A stretch of DNA of 64,000 bases from Pelagibacterium xiamenense (GCF_021166475.1 NZ_JAJOYS010000001.1:1550001-1614000); one strand, 5' to 3'. Shown: positions 44,428 to 53,783, counted from the stretch's first letter. Notes: generated by a model not told the origin, from the sequence alone. Made by a program: numbers and translations.

Positions 44428-45504
44428 CTAGACGCTCGAGCGCACAATGAGGCTGGCGGTAACGGTTTCGACCCGCGCGGGAGCGCTCGGATCCGCCATC
44501 CGGGCCTTGACCAGGCGCATCAGCGCCGCAACCCGCGCTTCGACCGAAACGCCCACGGTTGTGAGGTCGTAGGCGCGCCACGACGCTTCACGGATATTGT
44601 CGAAGCCGACGACCCCGTACTGTTCGGGCACCGCGAGCCCCAGATCGTGACGCAAAGCGTCCAGCGCGCCGAAAGCCGAGATATCGTTGGCCGCGAAAAA
44701 GGCATCTGCGGCCCCGCCATTGCGGACGTAGTGCAGCACGCGCTGCCGCGACGTCTCATAGTCGAACTCGCCCTCGATCCGCGCCTCGAGCTCCATTCCG
44801 TGCTCGACGAGAGCGGCCTGCAGGGCTGCAAACCGGTCGTGGTCGGAATTGGCGTTTTCGGTACGGCTGGGAAGTCCGGTATCCGCGCCCGCGACATAGG
44901 CGACGCGCCGTTTGCCGGTTCCCTTGAGGAGCTTGACGGCGCTGCGGATGCCTGCGTGCTGGTTGACGTGCAATCGGTCAACGAGCTGTCCCGGCTGCGT
45001 TTTTGGCGGTTCGGCGCCGAAATGAGGGTAGATCGCGGGCGAATTGCCGAACATCGGGACAAGATCTTCCGGGCCGATCAGATCGAGAAACGCAATGACG
45101 GCAGCGGGTTTGTAGGCCCGCACCTGCAAAAAGGCCGCCTCGGCCAGATCTTCTGCCGCGACGTGAAAGAGCAGCGTCGCCATGCCCTGGCGCTGGAGCG
45201 CCGTGATCAGGGCGTCGACCTCCTGCGATTCCCACGCCCGCGCGATCGACGGAACCAGAACGGCGACGAGATTGGACCGTCCGGTGACCATCGAGCGCGC
45301 GGCCATATCCGGGTGATATCCGAGCCGCTGCGCGACCTTGAGAATATGTTCGCGTTTGTCGGCCTTGACCGAGGCATTCGGGTTGAATGCCCGCGATACC
45401 ATGATGCGCGACACCCCCGCCGCGCGCGCGACGTCCTGCGCGGTCGCCTCGGCGCGCGGATCGGTTTCAGAGGGCGGCGTCCGGCCCAAGAGGTTGGAAT
45501 TCAA
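44428..45504 (-). CDS. LacI family transcriptional regulator 2
   Basis: The ~358-residue protein has HTH EATAQDVARAAGVSRIMVSR preceded by ~22 extra residues, and a sensor domain with FFAANDISAFGALDALR and VVGFDNI. The start is uncertain. TTG 45504 has GAGAG upstream, while a nearby ATG at 45517 is out of frame. It diverges from the sugar-type ABC genes and precedes the DUF5054 gene, so it probably controls both. Confidence 0.9.
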   Translation of the reverse strand: MNSNLLGRTPPSETDPRAEATAQDVARAAGVSRIMVSRAFNPNASVKADKREHILKVAQRLGYHPDMAARSMVTGRSNLVAVLVPSIARAWESQEVDALITALQRQGMATLLFHVAAEDLAEAAFLQVRAYKPAAVIAFLDLIGPEDLVPMFGNSPAIYPHFGAEPPKTQPGQLVDRLHVNQHAGIRSAVKLLKGTGKRRVAYVAGADTGLPSRTENANSDHDRFAALQAALVEHGMELEARIEGEFDYETSRQRVLHYVRNGGAADAFFAANDISAFGALDALRHDLGLAVPEQYGVVGFDNIREASWRAYDLTTVGVSVEARVAALMRLVKARMADPSAPARVETVTASLIVRSSV

Positions 45505-45553
45505 GCTGAACTCTCATGAACACGTGATCAACAGGTAAGACTTTACGTCGAAA

Positions 45554-45590
45554 GCGGATACATCCGCAACATACCAGTTTTGTGACAAAA
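45554..45590. promoter_or_regulatory. Two palindromes between lacI 2 and the ABC operon
   Basis: GCGGAT-AC-ATCCGC (45554-45567) and TTTTGT-G-ACAAAA (45578-45590) are both perfect inverted repeats in a divergent intergenic region. Either may be the operator of LacI regulator 2. Confidence 0.5.
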
Positions 45591-45646
45591 TGGCGACAAG
45601 CCTTGTGCCTTGCCACGAGAGCGCACGATGGCTAATAATGATAGCG

Positions 45647-45664
45647 TGGTCATTTAACTGTCAT
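45647..45664 (+). promoter_or_regulatory. Candidate Pho box 2
   Basis: TGGTCAT and CTGTCAT are separated by TTAA, matching 12 of 14 PhoB consensus positions in the 7-4-7 layout. TAATTT ten bases downstream could serve as -10. It is 90 bp before the binding-protein gene. Confidence 0.5.
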
Positions 45665-45753
45665 CTGCCACCAATAATTTGCGCCAATGCAATGCCCGGC
45701 CGCCTTCAAACGGCGCGAACCGGGAGGCGAGTTCACAAGGGAGAGCACCCACA

Positions 45754-47091
45754 ATGAAATCCGTTATTTCCGCCACCACCCTGGCCCTTCTCGGCACAAC
45801 GCTTCTTACAACGGCCGCCGCCGCGCAGGACCTGCGCATCCTGACCGCCGTAACCGGCGGCAAGGACGCCGCCGAACACGAGCTGTTCGTCGCCGAGCTG
45901 GAAGAGCACCTCGGCCTTGAGATCGAAATGATCAAGCCTGAAGCCGACTACAATCAGGTGATGTTCACGTCGCTCGCGTCCGGCGAGCGCTTCGACCTCA
46001 TTTATGGCGATAGTTCCATGATCCCCACGCTGGTCGAGCAGGGCGCCATTATCGAAGTGAGCGACATCATCGAAAATTCGCCCGTCCTCTCCGATACCTC
46101 GGTGATTCCGGCGGGTGAATGGGATCTCTTCGACGTCGACGGCGCCATCTATGGCGTGCCCAATAAGTTCGAAGGCGGCACCATGCCGACGATCCGCCAG
46201 GACTGGCTCGAGGAGTCGGGTATGGAAGATCCCGACAGCCTCGAAGACTGGCGTGCCTTCTTCGAATGGGCCCACGAGAACAAGGACGGTGCCTACGGGC
46301 TTTCGACCGCCGGACTCTACGATATTCAGGGCTTCATGTCCGCTGCCGGCGTCAAGGCCGGCTACGTCGTCGACGAAAGCGGTAACCGCACCATTCCCTA
46401 CGCCACCGAAGCCGCGGCCCCCGTCTATGACTGGTTCGGCGAACTCTATCGTGACGGCCTTCTCGATCCCAATTTCGCAACCAACGGTTCGGGCGAGTTC
46501 CGCAACCTGTTCATGAGCGATCGCGCCGCTGCCGTCACCTATTGGGACGCCTGGGTGGGGCTCTTCAACAACATCATGGCAACCGAAAACCCCGACACCG
46601 AATTCGAAGCACGCGGCGTGGCGGGCGTTCCGGGCCCCGATGGAGATATCATCCTGCGCCGCGGCAACGCCTCGCTCTGGTTCATTCCGGCCAATGCCGA
46701 AAACGTCGAGAACGCGGTCAAATTCCTCGAGTTCTGGCACTCCGAACCCGGTTACGTGATGGGCACGCTTGGCGTTGAGGGTCACGACTACACCATGGAG
46801 GGCGACGAATACGTCCTCACCGAGATCGGACAGGCCCATAGCTGCGATCACGGGGCCCCCCGCGTCGCTTCAACGACCTGGGAGAACCCTTGCGGCGTTC
46901 TGCCCGGCGTTGCCGAGGCCGAGGAGGTCATCATGGAACATGCCACGGTAGAGTATCTGCCGGCTGACTGGACCGATGCCCAGCCGATCGTTCAGAACTA
47001 CGCCTATCAGGCCATGAGCGGTGAAATCACCGGCGCGGAAGCCGTGGCCGCCATGCAGGAAGAGCTGCGCTCGGCTGGACTGATCGACTGA
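45754..47091 (+). CDS. Extracellular solute-binding protein (sugar-type ABC)
   Basis: The 445-residue periplasmic protein has a signal peptide (1-24, AAAAQ). The fold is of family-1 sugar-binding proteins (LplA-like), with the conserved GAIYGVPNKFEGG and FWHSEPGYVMGTLG. The ligand is unknown, likely an oligosaccharide or glycerophosphodiester-like compound. It heads an operon with two permeases (gaps of one and two bases). The leader (~45686-45725) can fold, with CCCGG...CCGGG enclosing GCCG...CGGC. Confidence 0.9.
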   Translation: MKSVISATTLALLGTTLLTTAAAAQDLRILTAVTGGKDAAEHELFVAELEEHLGLEIEMIKPEADYNQVMFTSLASGERFDLIYGDSSMIPTLVEQGAIIEVSDIIENSPVLSDTSVIPAGEWDLFDVDGAIYGVPNKFEGGTMPTIRQDWLEESGMEDPDSLEDWRAFFEWAHENKDGAYGLSTAGLYDIQGFMSAAGVKAGYVVDESGNRTIPYATEAAAPVYDWFGELYRDGLLDPNFATNGSGEFRNLFMSDRAAAVTYWDAWVGLFNNIMATENPDTEFEARGVAGVPGPDGDIILRRGNASLWFIPANAENVENAVKFLEFWHSEPGYVMGTLGVEGHDYTMEGDEYVLTEIGQAHSCDHGAPRVASTTWENPCGVLPGVAEAEEVIMEHATVEYLPADWTDAQPIVQNYAYQAMSGEITGAEAVAAMQEELRSAGLID

Positions 47092-47092
47092 C

Positions 47093-48049
47093 ATGACGGC
47101 GACCGAACATCAGCCTCCGCGCCTCGGCGCGGAGGTCGTTTCCAAGGGCGGTGCACGCCGGTTTATTGCCGGCGCGCGCCGCCTCTGGCCGTACTACGTG
47201 ATGGTCGCGCCGGCCCTTCTGTGGCTCGCCGTCTTTCTGGTCTGGCCCATGATGCAGGGCTTTCTGATCTCGTTTCAGAAGTTCGGCCTGATGGGCTCAC
47301 AGGGCTTTATCGGACTTGAAAACTACCAGAAGGCCTTTTCCGACCGCACGGTGATCCAGGCCTTCATCAATACAGTTTCGATCACCGCCGGCATCACCAT
47401 TGCCGGGACGTTCCTGCCGATCATCCCCGCCATAGCGCTCGCCGAAATCACCCCCCGGCCAATGCGGCAGGGGCTGCAATCGGTGATCTACGCGCCGCAT
47501 CTGCTCGGCTGGGTGATCATCATCGGTATCTGGATGAACGTGATGTCGCCCATCGGCCTCGTCAATTCGATCCTGCAGGGGCTCGGGCTCATCGACAACC
47601 CGATCCCGTTCTTCTCGCATCCGGCGTGGGGACAACCGCTGGTGATCGGGCTCACGACCTGGAAGGATCTGGGCTTCCACGCGCTCATCTATTACGCGGC
47701 CCTTATGACGATCAACACCGAGTTGATCGAAGCCGCCGCAATAGACGGCGCCAACGGGCTTCAACGCATCCGCGACGTGGTGATCCCGCACATCACGCCG
47801 GCGATCCGAGTGGTGTTCCTCATTACGCTGCTCGGTGCGTCGCACACCTTCGATTCCGCCTTCCTGATGCTCAACGGCCGAACCGCCGAAACCGTGCGGA
47901 CCTTGGCGATCTTCACCTATGAGCGCGGCATCCTGCGCTTCGATCTCGGAATAGCGAGCGCGGCGGGGGTGATCCTCCTTGTATTTTCGATCCTGCTGGG
48001 AACCATAGCCCAGTTCCTGCCCGGCTTCCGGCCTAAGAAGGAGGCGTAG
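47093..48049 (+). CDS. Sugar-type ABC permease 1 (MalF/LplB-like)
   Basis: The 318-residue protein has six membrane helices, the first beginning YYVMVAPALLWLAVFLVWPM. The EAA loop EAAAIDGANGLQRIRDVVIP (~216-235) contacts the ATPase. It starts one base after the binding-protein stop. No ATPase gene lies in this operon. Confidence 0.94.
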   Translation: MTATEHQPPRLGAEVVSKGGARRFIAGARRLWPYYVMVAPALLWLAVFLVWPMMQGFLISFQKFGLMGSQGFIGLENYQKAFSDRTVIQAFINTVSITAGITIAGTFLPIIPAIALAEITPRPMRQGLQSVIYAPHLLGWVIIIGIWMNVMSPIGLVNSILQGLGLIDNPIPFFSHPAWGQPLVIGLTTWKDLGFHALIYYAALMTINTELIEAAAIDGANGLQRIRDVVIPHITPAIRVVFLITLLGASHTFDSAFLMLNGRTAETVRTLAIFTYERGILRFDLGIASAAGVILLVFSILLGTIAQFLPGFRPKKEA

Positions 48050-48051
48050 CG

Positions 48052-48897
48052 ATGCTTCAAAGCCGCGGCATTCGCATTGCCTCCTGGGTCATCCTCATTG
48101 CGCTCAGTCTCACCATGATCGTGCCGCTGATCAACGTGGTGGCGACCTCGTTCACCTCCAAGGCGGGGAGCTTGCAGCCCGGCGTGATCCTCTGGCCCGA
48201 ACCGTTCAGCGTCGAGGGCTACTTTACGCTCATGAACCGCATGCGCATCTGGCTGCCCTTCATGAATACGATGTACGTCACCATCGTAGGCACCGCGCTG
48301 CACGTCGTGCTCTGTGCTGTGGCTGGCTACGCGCTGAGCAACGAGAACCTGCCCGGCCGCAACTGGATCGTAGCTGCCATCCTCTTCACACTCGCCATTC
48401 CGACCCAGACCATCCTCGTGCCACTCTTCATCGTCTTCCGCGATTTCGGCCTGCTCAATACGCTGCTCTCGCTGATCCTCGTGGACCTCGTGACCGCATT
48501 CTCCATCGTGCTGATGAAGACCTATTTCGAGCAGGTGCCCAAGGAGATTATCGAGTCCGCGACAATGGACGGAGCAGGGCACCTCCGGCTCTTCTGGAAC
48601 TTCTACATGCCGCTCGCGCTACCGGGGGTGATCACCATCACGGTGTTCCACATGGTGACCAAGTACAACCTCTTCATCCACCCGCTTCTCTTCATCTCTG
48701 ACCCCGACAAGACGACGCTGCAGATCGCGCTGCAATCGGTTGTGGGCGGGGAGGGCTCGACCTTTACGAGCGACTTCATCGCGCCCAATGTGATGATGGC
48801 CGGCATCGTCGCCGCGCTCATTCCGCTCCTGATCTTCTTCGCCTTTTTCCAGCGTTACCTGATTTCCGGCGTGACAGCGGGTGGCGTGAAGGGTTGA
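48052..48897 (+). CDS. Sugar-type ABC permease 2 (MalG/LplC-like)
   Basis: The 281-residue protein has six membrane helices. The EAA-type loop IESATMDGAGHLRLFWNFYM (~164-183) has Ser in place of the first Ala. It ends YLISGVTAGGVKG, the classic terminal signature of the MalG family. Two bases separate it from permease 1. It presumably uses a shared ATPase encoded elsewhere. Confidence 0.94.
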   Translation: MLQSRGIRIASWVILIALSLTMIVPLINVVATSFTSKAGSLQPGVILWPEPFSVEGYFTLMNRMRIWLPFMNTMYVTIVGTALHVVLCAVAGYALSNENLPGRNWIVAAILFTLAIPTQTILVPLFIVFRDFGLLNTLLSLILVDLVTAFSIVLMKTYFEQVPKEIIESATMDGAGHLRLFWNFYMPLALPGVITITVFHMVTKYNLFIHPLLFISDPDKTTLQIALQSVVGGEGSTFTSDFIAPNVMMAGIVAALIPLLIFFAFFQRYLISGVTAGGVKG

Positions 48898-48903
48898 TAA
48901 GCC

Positions 48904-50349
48904 TCAGCCTATGTAGATCGGGCTCGTCAATGCACGGCGGATCGGGTGGTCCGATCCATCGTCCCAGTGCGAATGGCCAGGACGCTTGTCTCCAAGATAA
49001 CCGATGAGGTCGGAGACGATCGCCTCGTGGCTTGCCTTGGCGATAATCTCGGCGCGGACGAATGTCTGCGGGGTGTCGAGATCGAGCGTTGCGGTGAAGG
49101 GGTCGGCATCGATAACGCGCGTCGCAACGACGCCAGTCGCGTCGATGAGACACACCATATCGCCAACCGCGCCGCGCGTCTCTACCCTGACTGACATCGG
49201 TCCCGGCGGAACCTTCCCGCCCAACATGGCTTCACCGGCGGAGATCGTCAGCATCGGGCCGTCGGGCGCGTCGGTCACGAAGCTCCGGCCGGCGCGCAAT
49301 GCATCGAGAACAGCCGGAACCGACAGGTCTTCGAGCCACAAATACGTGCAGGGCCGGGCAAGGGTGAAGGGGTTGCCTTCGGGCTCGGCGCCCGGCTGGT
49401 GGAAGTCAGACGCTCCGATCGCGGTTACACGCTCACCACGCACGAGCCGCTCCTGGTAACGGGCAAGCGAGATCCAGTTGCCTGACAGCCAATGCCCCTG
49501 CCAGACCTCCATGCAGTCGATCTGCGGAACATCGTACTGGAACGGGATCACCGGCTTATCGTGATTGGGGGAAAAAAGCGCGCCGCTCTCTCGGATGCGC
49601 CGGACCATCTCTACGGCGTCGTCATTGCTGCGAACGCGGAAGTCGAACACCTTGGCCGGGCCGAAGACATTGGCGTGGCCGAACTCGGTGGTGAATTCAT
49701 AAGCCGGTACGAATATAAGTTCGTGCGAGTTTGCCGCATCGAAGTAGGCCGCATGCGCGGTCATCGTGTTGTGGTCGGTAACCGCGAGAAAGTCGAGCCC
49801 TTCACGACGTGCGGTCGCATGCAGGTGCTCGGGCGCCCCCTTCGCGTCGGAATGAAACGTATGGCACTGCAGGTCGCCTTTGTACCATCCGGGCTCCTTC
49901 CGTACTGTGGGGGCAGGCGGTCGCGCGGCGGCCGGTGTGCGCGGGTCGAACGAAAACCGGATATCGATCTCGACCGGAACCGGCGTCTCGGGCATCCGGT
50001 AAAGTCCGAGGATCACCTGCCACGTCCCCGCTTGGATCGGTCCGGCCACATAACCGGGCGTTGCTGCATCCACACCGACGAAAATCTCGCTGCGCGCCCC
50101 GCCACTCCAGCCCCGCAGACCGCCCTCGGAGGGGAATGGGGCCAGTTCCGAATCGCCCAGTCCCAGATCAATTACGGACACCTCGGACTTGGGATAGCGT
50201 AATTCGATGGCAATCCGCGTTGCGCCTTCGGGCACTTCGAAAGGAACGTGGAAATAGGGATCGCGAGCCTTGTCTGCTGCGCTTAACGTCCGGGCGATCG
50301 TTATGTCGGGCGCAGTCTTTTCGACCGGTGTGAGGGAGTTCTGTGTCAT
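48904..50349 (-). CDS. CehA/McbA family PHP-domain metallohydrolase
   Basis: The 481-residue protein has an N-terminal beta-sandwich (~20-140) and then a PHP domain with metal ligands H163 and H166 (GDLQCHTFHSD), D192/H193 (FLAVTDHNT), E218 and H225 (AYEFTTEFGHANVFG), and GASDFHQPG. The family includes phosphoesterases and the carbamate hydrolases CehA/McbA. No signal peptide is visible. Convergent with the ABC operon, it may process the imported compound. Confidence 0.87.
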   Translation of the reverse strand: MTQNSLTPVEKTAPDITIARTLSAADKARDPYFHVPFEVPEGATRIAIELRYPKSEVSVIDLGLGDSELAPFPSEGGLRGWSGGARSEIFVGVDAATPGYVAGPIQAGTWQVILGLYRMPETPVPVEIDIRFSFDPRTPAAARPPAPTVRKEPGWYKGDLQCHTFHSDAKGAPEHLHATARREGLDFLAVTDHNTMTAHAAYFDAANSHELIFVPAYEFTTEFGHANVFGPAKVFDFRVRSNDDAVEMVRRIRESGALFSPNHDKPVIPFQYDVPQIDCMEVWQGHWLSGNWISLARYQERLVRGERVTAIGASDFHQPGAEPEGNPFTLARPCTYLWLEDLSVPAVLDALRAGRSFVTDAPDGPMLTISAGEAMLGGKVPPGPMSVRVETRGAVGDMVCLIDATGVVATRVIDADPFTATLDLDTPQTFVRAEIIAKASHEAIVSDLIGYLGDKRPGHSHWDDGSDHPIRRALTSPIYIG

Positions 50350-50633
50350 GGGGTGTCTGGATTGGTATCGAGGACGGCACGCGCCAGCATGGCACGTGCC
50401 GGGCGATGTTTCGAGAGGCCGGACGGCCTAAGCCGCGGTTTTTATTCGCTCACTGATTTGAGGGTGTATTCCGCAGCGTCGAAGGTCGGCGGATCCGCTC
50501 GCTTTTCGAACCGATTGCCATCCCCTTTTTGCAGCTGTTCTCGAACCCACCAATCGCGCCGGACCGGTCGTTTTCGGACCTGATCATCGCCTGAGGGCTC
50601 GCACGTCACGCGCCCGCGCGCTATCGTGTTGTC

Positions 50634-51194
50634 ATGCTTGATTTTGACACATGCGAAGCAGCACGTTTGAAGCGCGATCCAGCCTATGACGGGCGGTTTT
50701 TCGTTGCCGTGCGCACGACGGGCATCTATTGCCGCCCGGTCTGTCCTGTAAAGCAGCCCCTGACGCGCAATGTGATATACTACCCCTCGGCTGCGGCGGC
50801 GGAAAAGGCCGGCTATCGACCCTGCCTGCGCTGTCGGCCGGAGACTGCGCCCTTTTCCGCGGCGTGGAACGGCACGCAAACCACAGTGACCCGTGCGCTG
50901 CGGCTTATTGAGGACGGCGCGCTCGACACGAGCGGCGTTGACGACCTTGCCGCCCGTCTTGGCGTTGGCGCCCGCCATCTCGGCCGTCTCTTCGCCCGTC
51001 ACGTGGGGGCGAGCCCGTCCGATGTGGCGCGCACCGCCCGCATCCAGCGCGCCAAGCGGCTCCTGAGCGACGGAGACTTACCGATCGCAGAGATTGCCGT
51101 CCGCGCTGGCTTTCGCAGCGTGCGGCGTTTCAACGCCGCGTTCACCAAACTCTACGGACGCCCACCGTCTGCGTTAAGGCGCACCGTCGCATAA
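50634..51194 (+). CDS. Ada-like methylphosphotriester sensor/AraC activator
   Basis: The 186-residue protein has the Ada zinc/methyl-acceptor domain with four Cys (C33, C37, C64, C67 in YCRPVCPVKQ and CLRCRPE), followed by an AraC-type HTH (LAARLGVGARHLGRLFARHV, then IAEIAVRAGFRSVRRFNAAF). The O6-methylguanine domain of full Ada is encoded separately by the next gene, as in Bacillus adaA/adaB. It senses alkylated DNA backbone and activates repair genes, probably including its own operon. Confidence 0.92.
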   Translation: MLDFDTCEAARLKRDPAYDGRFFVAVRTTGIYCRPVCPVKQPLTRNVIYYPSAAAAEKAGYRPCLRCRPETAPFSAAWNGTQTTVTRALRLIEDGALDTSGVDDLAARLGVGARHLGRLFARHVGASPSDVARTARIQRAKRLLSDGDLPIAEIAVRAGFRSVRRFNAAFTKLYGRPPSALRRTVA

Positions 51195-51709
51195 TGGGGA
51201 CGCGGCTGGCCTATTGCTGGTTGGAGAGTCCGGTGGGGCGTCTGCTGCTTGCGGGCGACGATGCTTCTTTGCACTATGTCAGCTTCCCGCGCGGCTCCAG
51301 AACTTTCCTGCCGCGCGATGAGTGGGTGCTCTCCGAAGCGCCGTTCGATCGCGCAAAGGCCCAGCTCGCGGCGTATTTCTCTGGCGAACGTCAAGAATTC
51401 GACCTTGAACTGACCTTCCACGGCACGGCCTTTCAAAGGCGCGTCTGGAGGGAGTTGCAGGCGATTCCCTATGGCGAAACCTGGAGCTATGGCGAACTGG
51501 CCCGTCGCCTTGGCCTCCCAAACGCCAGCCGCGCCGTCGGTGCCGCAAACGGTGCGAACCCCATTCCCATCATCGTGCCGTGTCACCGGGTCATCGGATC
51601 GACAGGCAAACTTACGGGCTTCGGTGGAGGCATCGAAACCAAACGCTTCTTGCTGGCGCACGAGGCTGCAAATGCACAGGGGCAAGGGGCGCAGTTGCGC
51701 CTGTTGTAA
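51194..51709 (+). CDS. ogt: Methylated-DNA-protein-cysteine methyltransferase
   Basis: The 171-residue protein has the acceptor Cys130 in IIVPCHRVIGS and the helix QRRVWRELQAIPYGETWSYG. It removes methyl from O6-methylguanine in a suicide reaction. Its ATG overlaps the upstream stop by one base (TAATG), giving a two-gene adaptive-response operon. Confidence 0.95.
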   Translation: MGTRLAYCWLESPVGRLLLAGDDASLHYVSFPRGSRTFLPRDEWVLSEAPFDRAKAQLAAYFSGERQEFDLELTFHGTAFQRRVWRELQAIPYGETWSYGELARRLGLPNASRAVGAANGANPIPIIVPCHRVIGSTGKLTGFGGGIETKRFLLAHEAANAQGQGAQLRLL

Positions 51710-51756
51710 CCCATACGAAGGTTAAGCAAATGCGGGATCGCACATGTGAGGGAAAG

Positions 51757-51846
51757 TGGCGGAGAGGAAGGGATTCGAACCCTCGAGACACTTCCGCGCC
51801 TACGCCCTTAGCAGGGGCGCGCCTTCGACCACTCGGCCACCTCTCC
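51757..51846 (-). tRNA. tRNA-Ser (anticodon GCT)
   Basis: On the minus strand a 90-base cloverleaf is complete. Acceptor GGAGAGG pairs with CCTCTCC, the anticodon arm is CGCCC-CTGCTAA-GGGCG, there is a long variable arm typical of serine tRNAs, the T arm contains GGTTCGAATCC, and the terminal CCA is encoded. It reads AGC/AGT codons. Confidence 0.96.
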
Positions 51847-51984
51847 GCCGCCGCTTAAATATCAACTCCGGTCGCAAAGCAAGACTTGCCGGAAAATTCT
51901 TTGGGATGCCGCCGGGTTGAGCCGACCGATGCAACGCGTCTGGCGTTCGGGCGTTGTGGGATTAAAAGGCAATGAGGTTTGCAA

Positions 51985-52293
51985 ATGCATATCTACCGGC
52001 TTTATCCGGTTGCCGGACGCGGAACTTCGAACTGGGACATCGCCGCCAATCGCGGAGAAGTCGTCGTGCGCGCCAGGACCACGGGCGACGCGCGGCTCGT
52101 CGCGGCTGAAGCCGAGGCTCGGTCAGCCGGTGACGGGCGCCATGAGAATGACGATGTCTATTCGGTGAGGTCGAGCGCCTTCACCGACGAGAAGATGTAT
52201 GGCGTTCAGAGGATCGAAACACCGCAATACGCCGAAGACGGCGACAGAATGGTCCTCTCTGGCGACCTCTCGGTGTCGTTTGATGACCGCTAG
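51985..52293 (+). CDS. Small conserved hypothetical protein
   Basis: The 102-residue soluble protein starts MHIYRLYPVAGRGTSNWDIA. GAGG lies ahead of the ATG. It looks like an alpha/beta protein with charged surfaces (VVVRARTTGDARLVAAEAEA, then HENDDVYSVRSSAF). I do not recognise the family. Its stop overlaps that of the convergent phosphoribosyltransferase gene. Confidence 0.7.
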   Translation: MHIYRLYPVAGRGTSNWDIAANRGEVVVRARTTGDARLVAAEAEARSAGDGRHENDDVYSVRSSAFTDEKMYGVQRIETPQYAEDGDRMVLSGDLSVSFDDR

Positions 52294-52949
52294 ACGCGCT
52301 CGGCGGCGCTCTTCATCAGGGCGGTGACGATGTCATCGGAGATCTGATCAAACTGCTCGTAGTACTCGCCGACGGCCCGGAATTTGGTTGGCCTGTGAAG
52401 GCACACCACGGCATCGGCGTCCGCTTCCATCCGGTTGGCGCCCTCGGGCGGCGCCACCGGTACTGCCAGCGTTATCCACCGTGCGCCCGCAGCGCGGAGC
52501 GCCCGAAGCCCGGCCAGCGCGGTACCCCCGGTCGCGATCCCGTCGTCGACAAGGATGACGGACTTGCCCGCAGCCGGTAACGGCGAGCGTTCGCCGGCAT
52601 AGCGGCGGCGCCTCTGTTCGATCTCTTTGAGTTTTTTGGCGACTTGCGCATCGATATACGCCTGGGTCACGCCAGCGACGGACATGGCATTGTCGTTGAG
52701 AACGATTTGCGGGGTTGCCCCGTCGACAACGGCTCCGATCCCGTATTCGCCATGTCCTGGGGCTGGAATCTTACGCACCATCAAAAGCTCAAGCGGCAGG
52801 TTGAACGCCGTCGCGATCTCGTAACCGACGGGGACACCGCCGCGGGGAAGCGCGAAGACAATGTCGGGCCGCGGCGCGGCGCTCAGTGCGGTGGCGAGCT
52901 GTTTACCCGCATCGGTCCTGTCGAGAAAAAGCGCGAGATGTGTCCGCAT
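52290..52949 (-). CDS. Phosphoribosyltransferase-family protein
   Basis: The 219-residue protein has a PRPP-binding loop VILVDDGIATGGTA (~130-143) and an N-terminal FALPRGGVPVGYEIA. This matches the ComF/PRTase-like proteins often found with dienelactone-hydrolase domains or stress genes. Its substrate is unknown and it may act in nucleotide salvage. Confidence 0.88.
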   Translation of the reverse strand: MRTHLALFLDRTDAGKQLATALSAAPRPDIVFALPRGGVPVGYEIATAFNLPLELLMVRKIPAPGHGEYGIGAVVDGATPQIVLNDNAMSVAGVTQAYIDAQVAKKLKEIEQRRRRYAGERSPLPAAGKSVILVDDGIATGGTALAGLRALRAAGARWITLAVPVAPPEGANRMEADADAVVCLHRPTKFRAVGEYYEQFDQISDDIVTALMKSAAERV

Positions 52950-53024
52950 GGCCAGCCTGCATGCCGCCTTGAATCGTTCTTGCCTTAACGCCTACCCAAG
53001 CCGGGCCGTTGCATGTCGGCGCTT

Positions 53025-53783
53025 TTAGCTTGCTTGCAGCAAGGTGCGATAGCGCCGCTGGCTGCCCAGCAGGTGCTCGCGCATAGCGGACCGGGCCGCC
53101 TCAGCATCGCCGTTCGAAATCGCTGAGACGATCGCGGCATGCTCGGCATTGATCTGGTCGAGGTATGCCGGCGATGCGCGGTCCTGGGCGCTCGCCTTGA
53201 GCGCGGCGCGCGGTATCGCGGTCTCACCAATGAGTTCCATGAACTCGGCAAAGCGGGGATTGTTCGTTGCCTTGGCGATGGCGAGGTGCAGGGCGAAGTC
53301 GGCCTTGGCGGTCGGCGCGTCGGCAGCCATCGCGGCCTGAACGGCATTGTGCCGGTCCAGAATATCTTCGTCCTGGGCTGGCGACCGACGTACCGCCGCC
53401 AACGCCGCCGCCTCGGACTCGACCGCGGCGCGCAACTCAAGGAGCTCAACGATAGAAGAAAGGCGGTCATGGTCTATGTCCTGGAAGGGCGGCGCAGCCG
53501 TCGCCACCGGTTCGAGAACAAAGACGCCGGCACCCCGCCGTGGCTCGACAAGTCCATCCGCACGCAAAGCGGCGATCGCTTCGCGAACCACTGTGCGGCT
53601 CACCTTGTGCGTTTCTGTAAGGCGCGCTTCGCTGGGCAGTTTGTCGCCGGGCCGGAAAGCGCCGGCCATAATCGCTGTCCTGAGAGCATCAGCAACTCTG
53701 ACGACAAGAGTTCCTCCACTCATAGGCCGCGAGCCTCGATAAGTCGTCCCATTCTGAACCCCGTTTTCCAGCTTATCAGACAC
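53025..53783 (-). CDS. GntR/FadR-type regulator of uronate genes
   Basis: The 252-residue protein has an N-terminal winged helix (GDKLPSEARLTETHKVSRTV, then VREAIAALRADGLVEPRRG) and an FCD ligand domain with helix DFALHLAIAKATNNPRF holding metal-binding residues. The GTG start at 53783 is the only good candidate. It diverges from udh and is the likely hexuronate- or aldarate-responsive repressor of that operon. Confidence 0.9.
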   Translation of the reverse strand: MSDKLENGVQNGTTYRGSRPMSGGTLVVRVADALRTAIMAGAFRPGDKLPSEARLTETHKVSRTVVREAIAALRADGLVEPRRGAGVFVLEPVATAAPPFQDIDHDRLSSIVELLELRAAVESEAAALAAVRRSPAQDEDILDRHNAVQAAMAADAPTAKADFALHLAIAKATNNPRFAEFMELIGETAIPRAALKASAQDRASPAYLDQINAEHAAIVSAISNGDAEAARSAMREHLLGSQRRYRTLLQAS

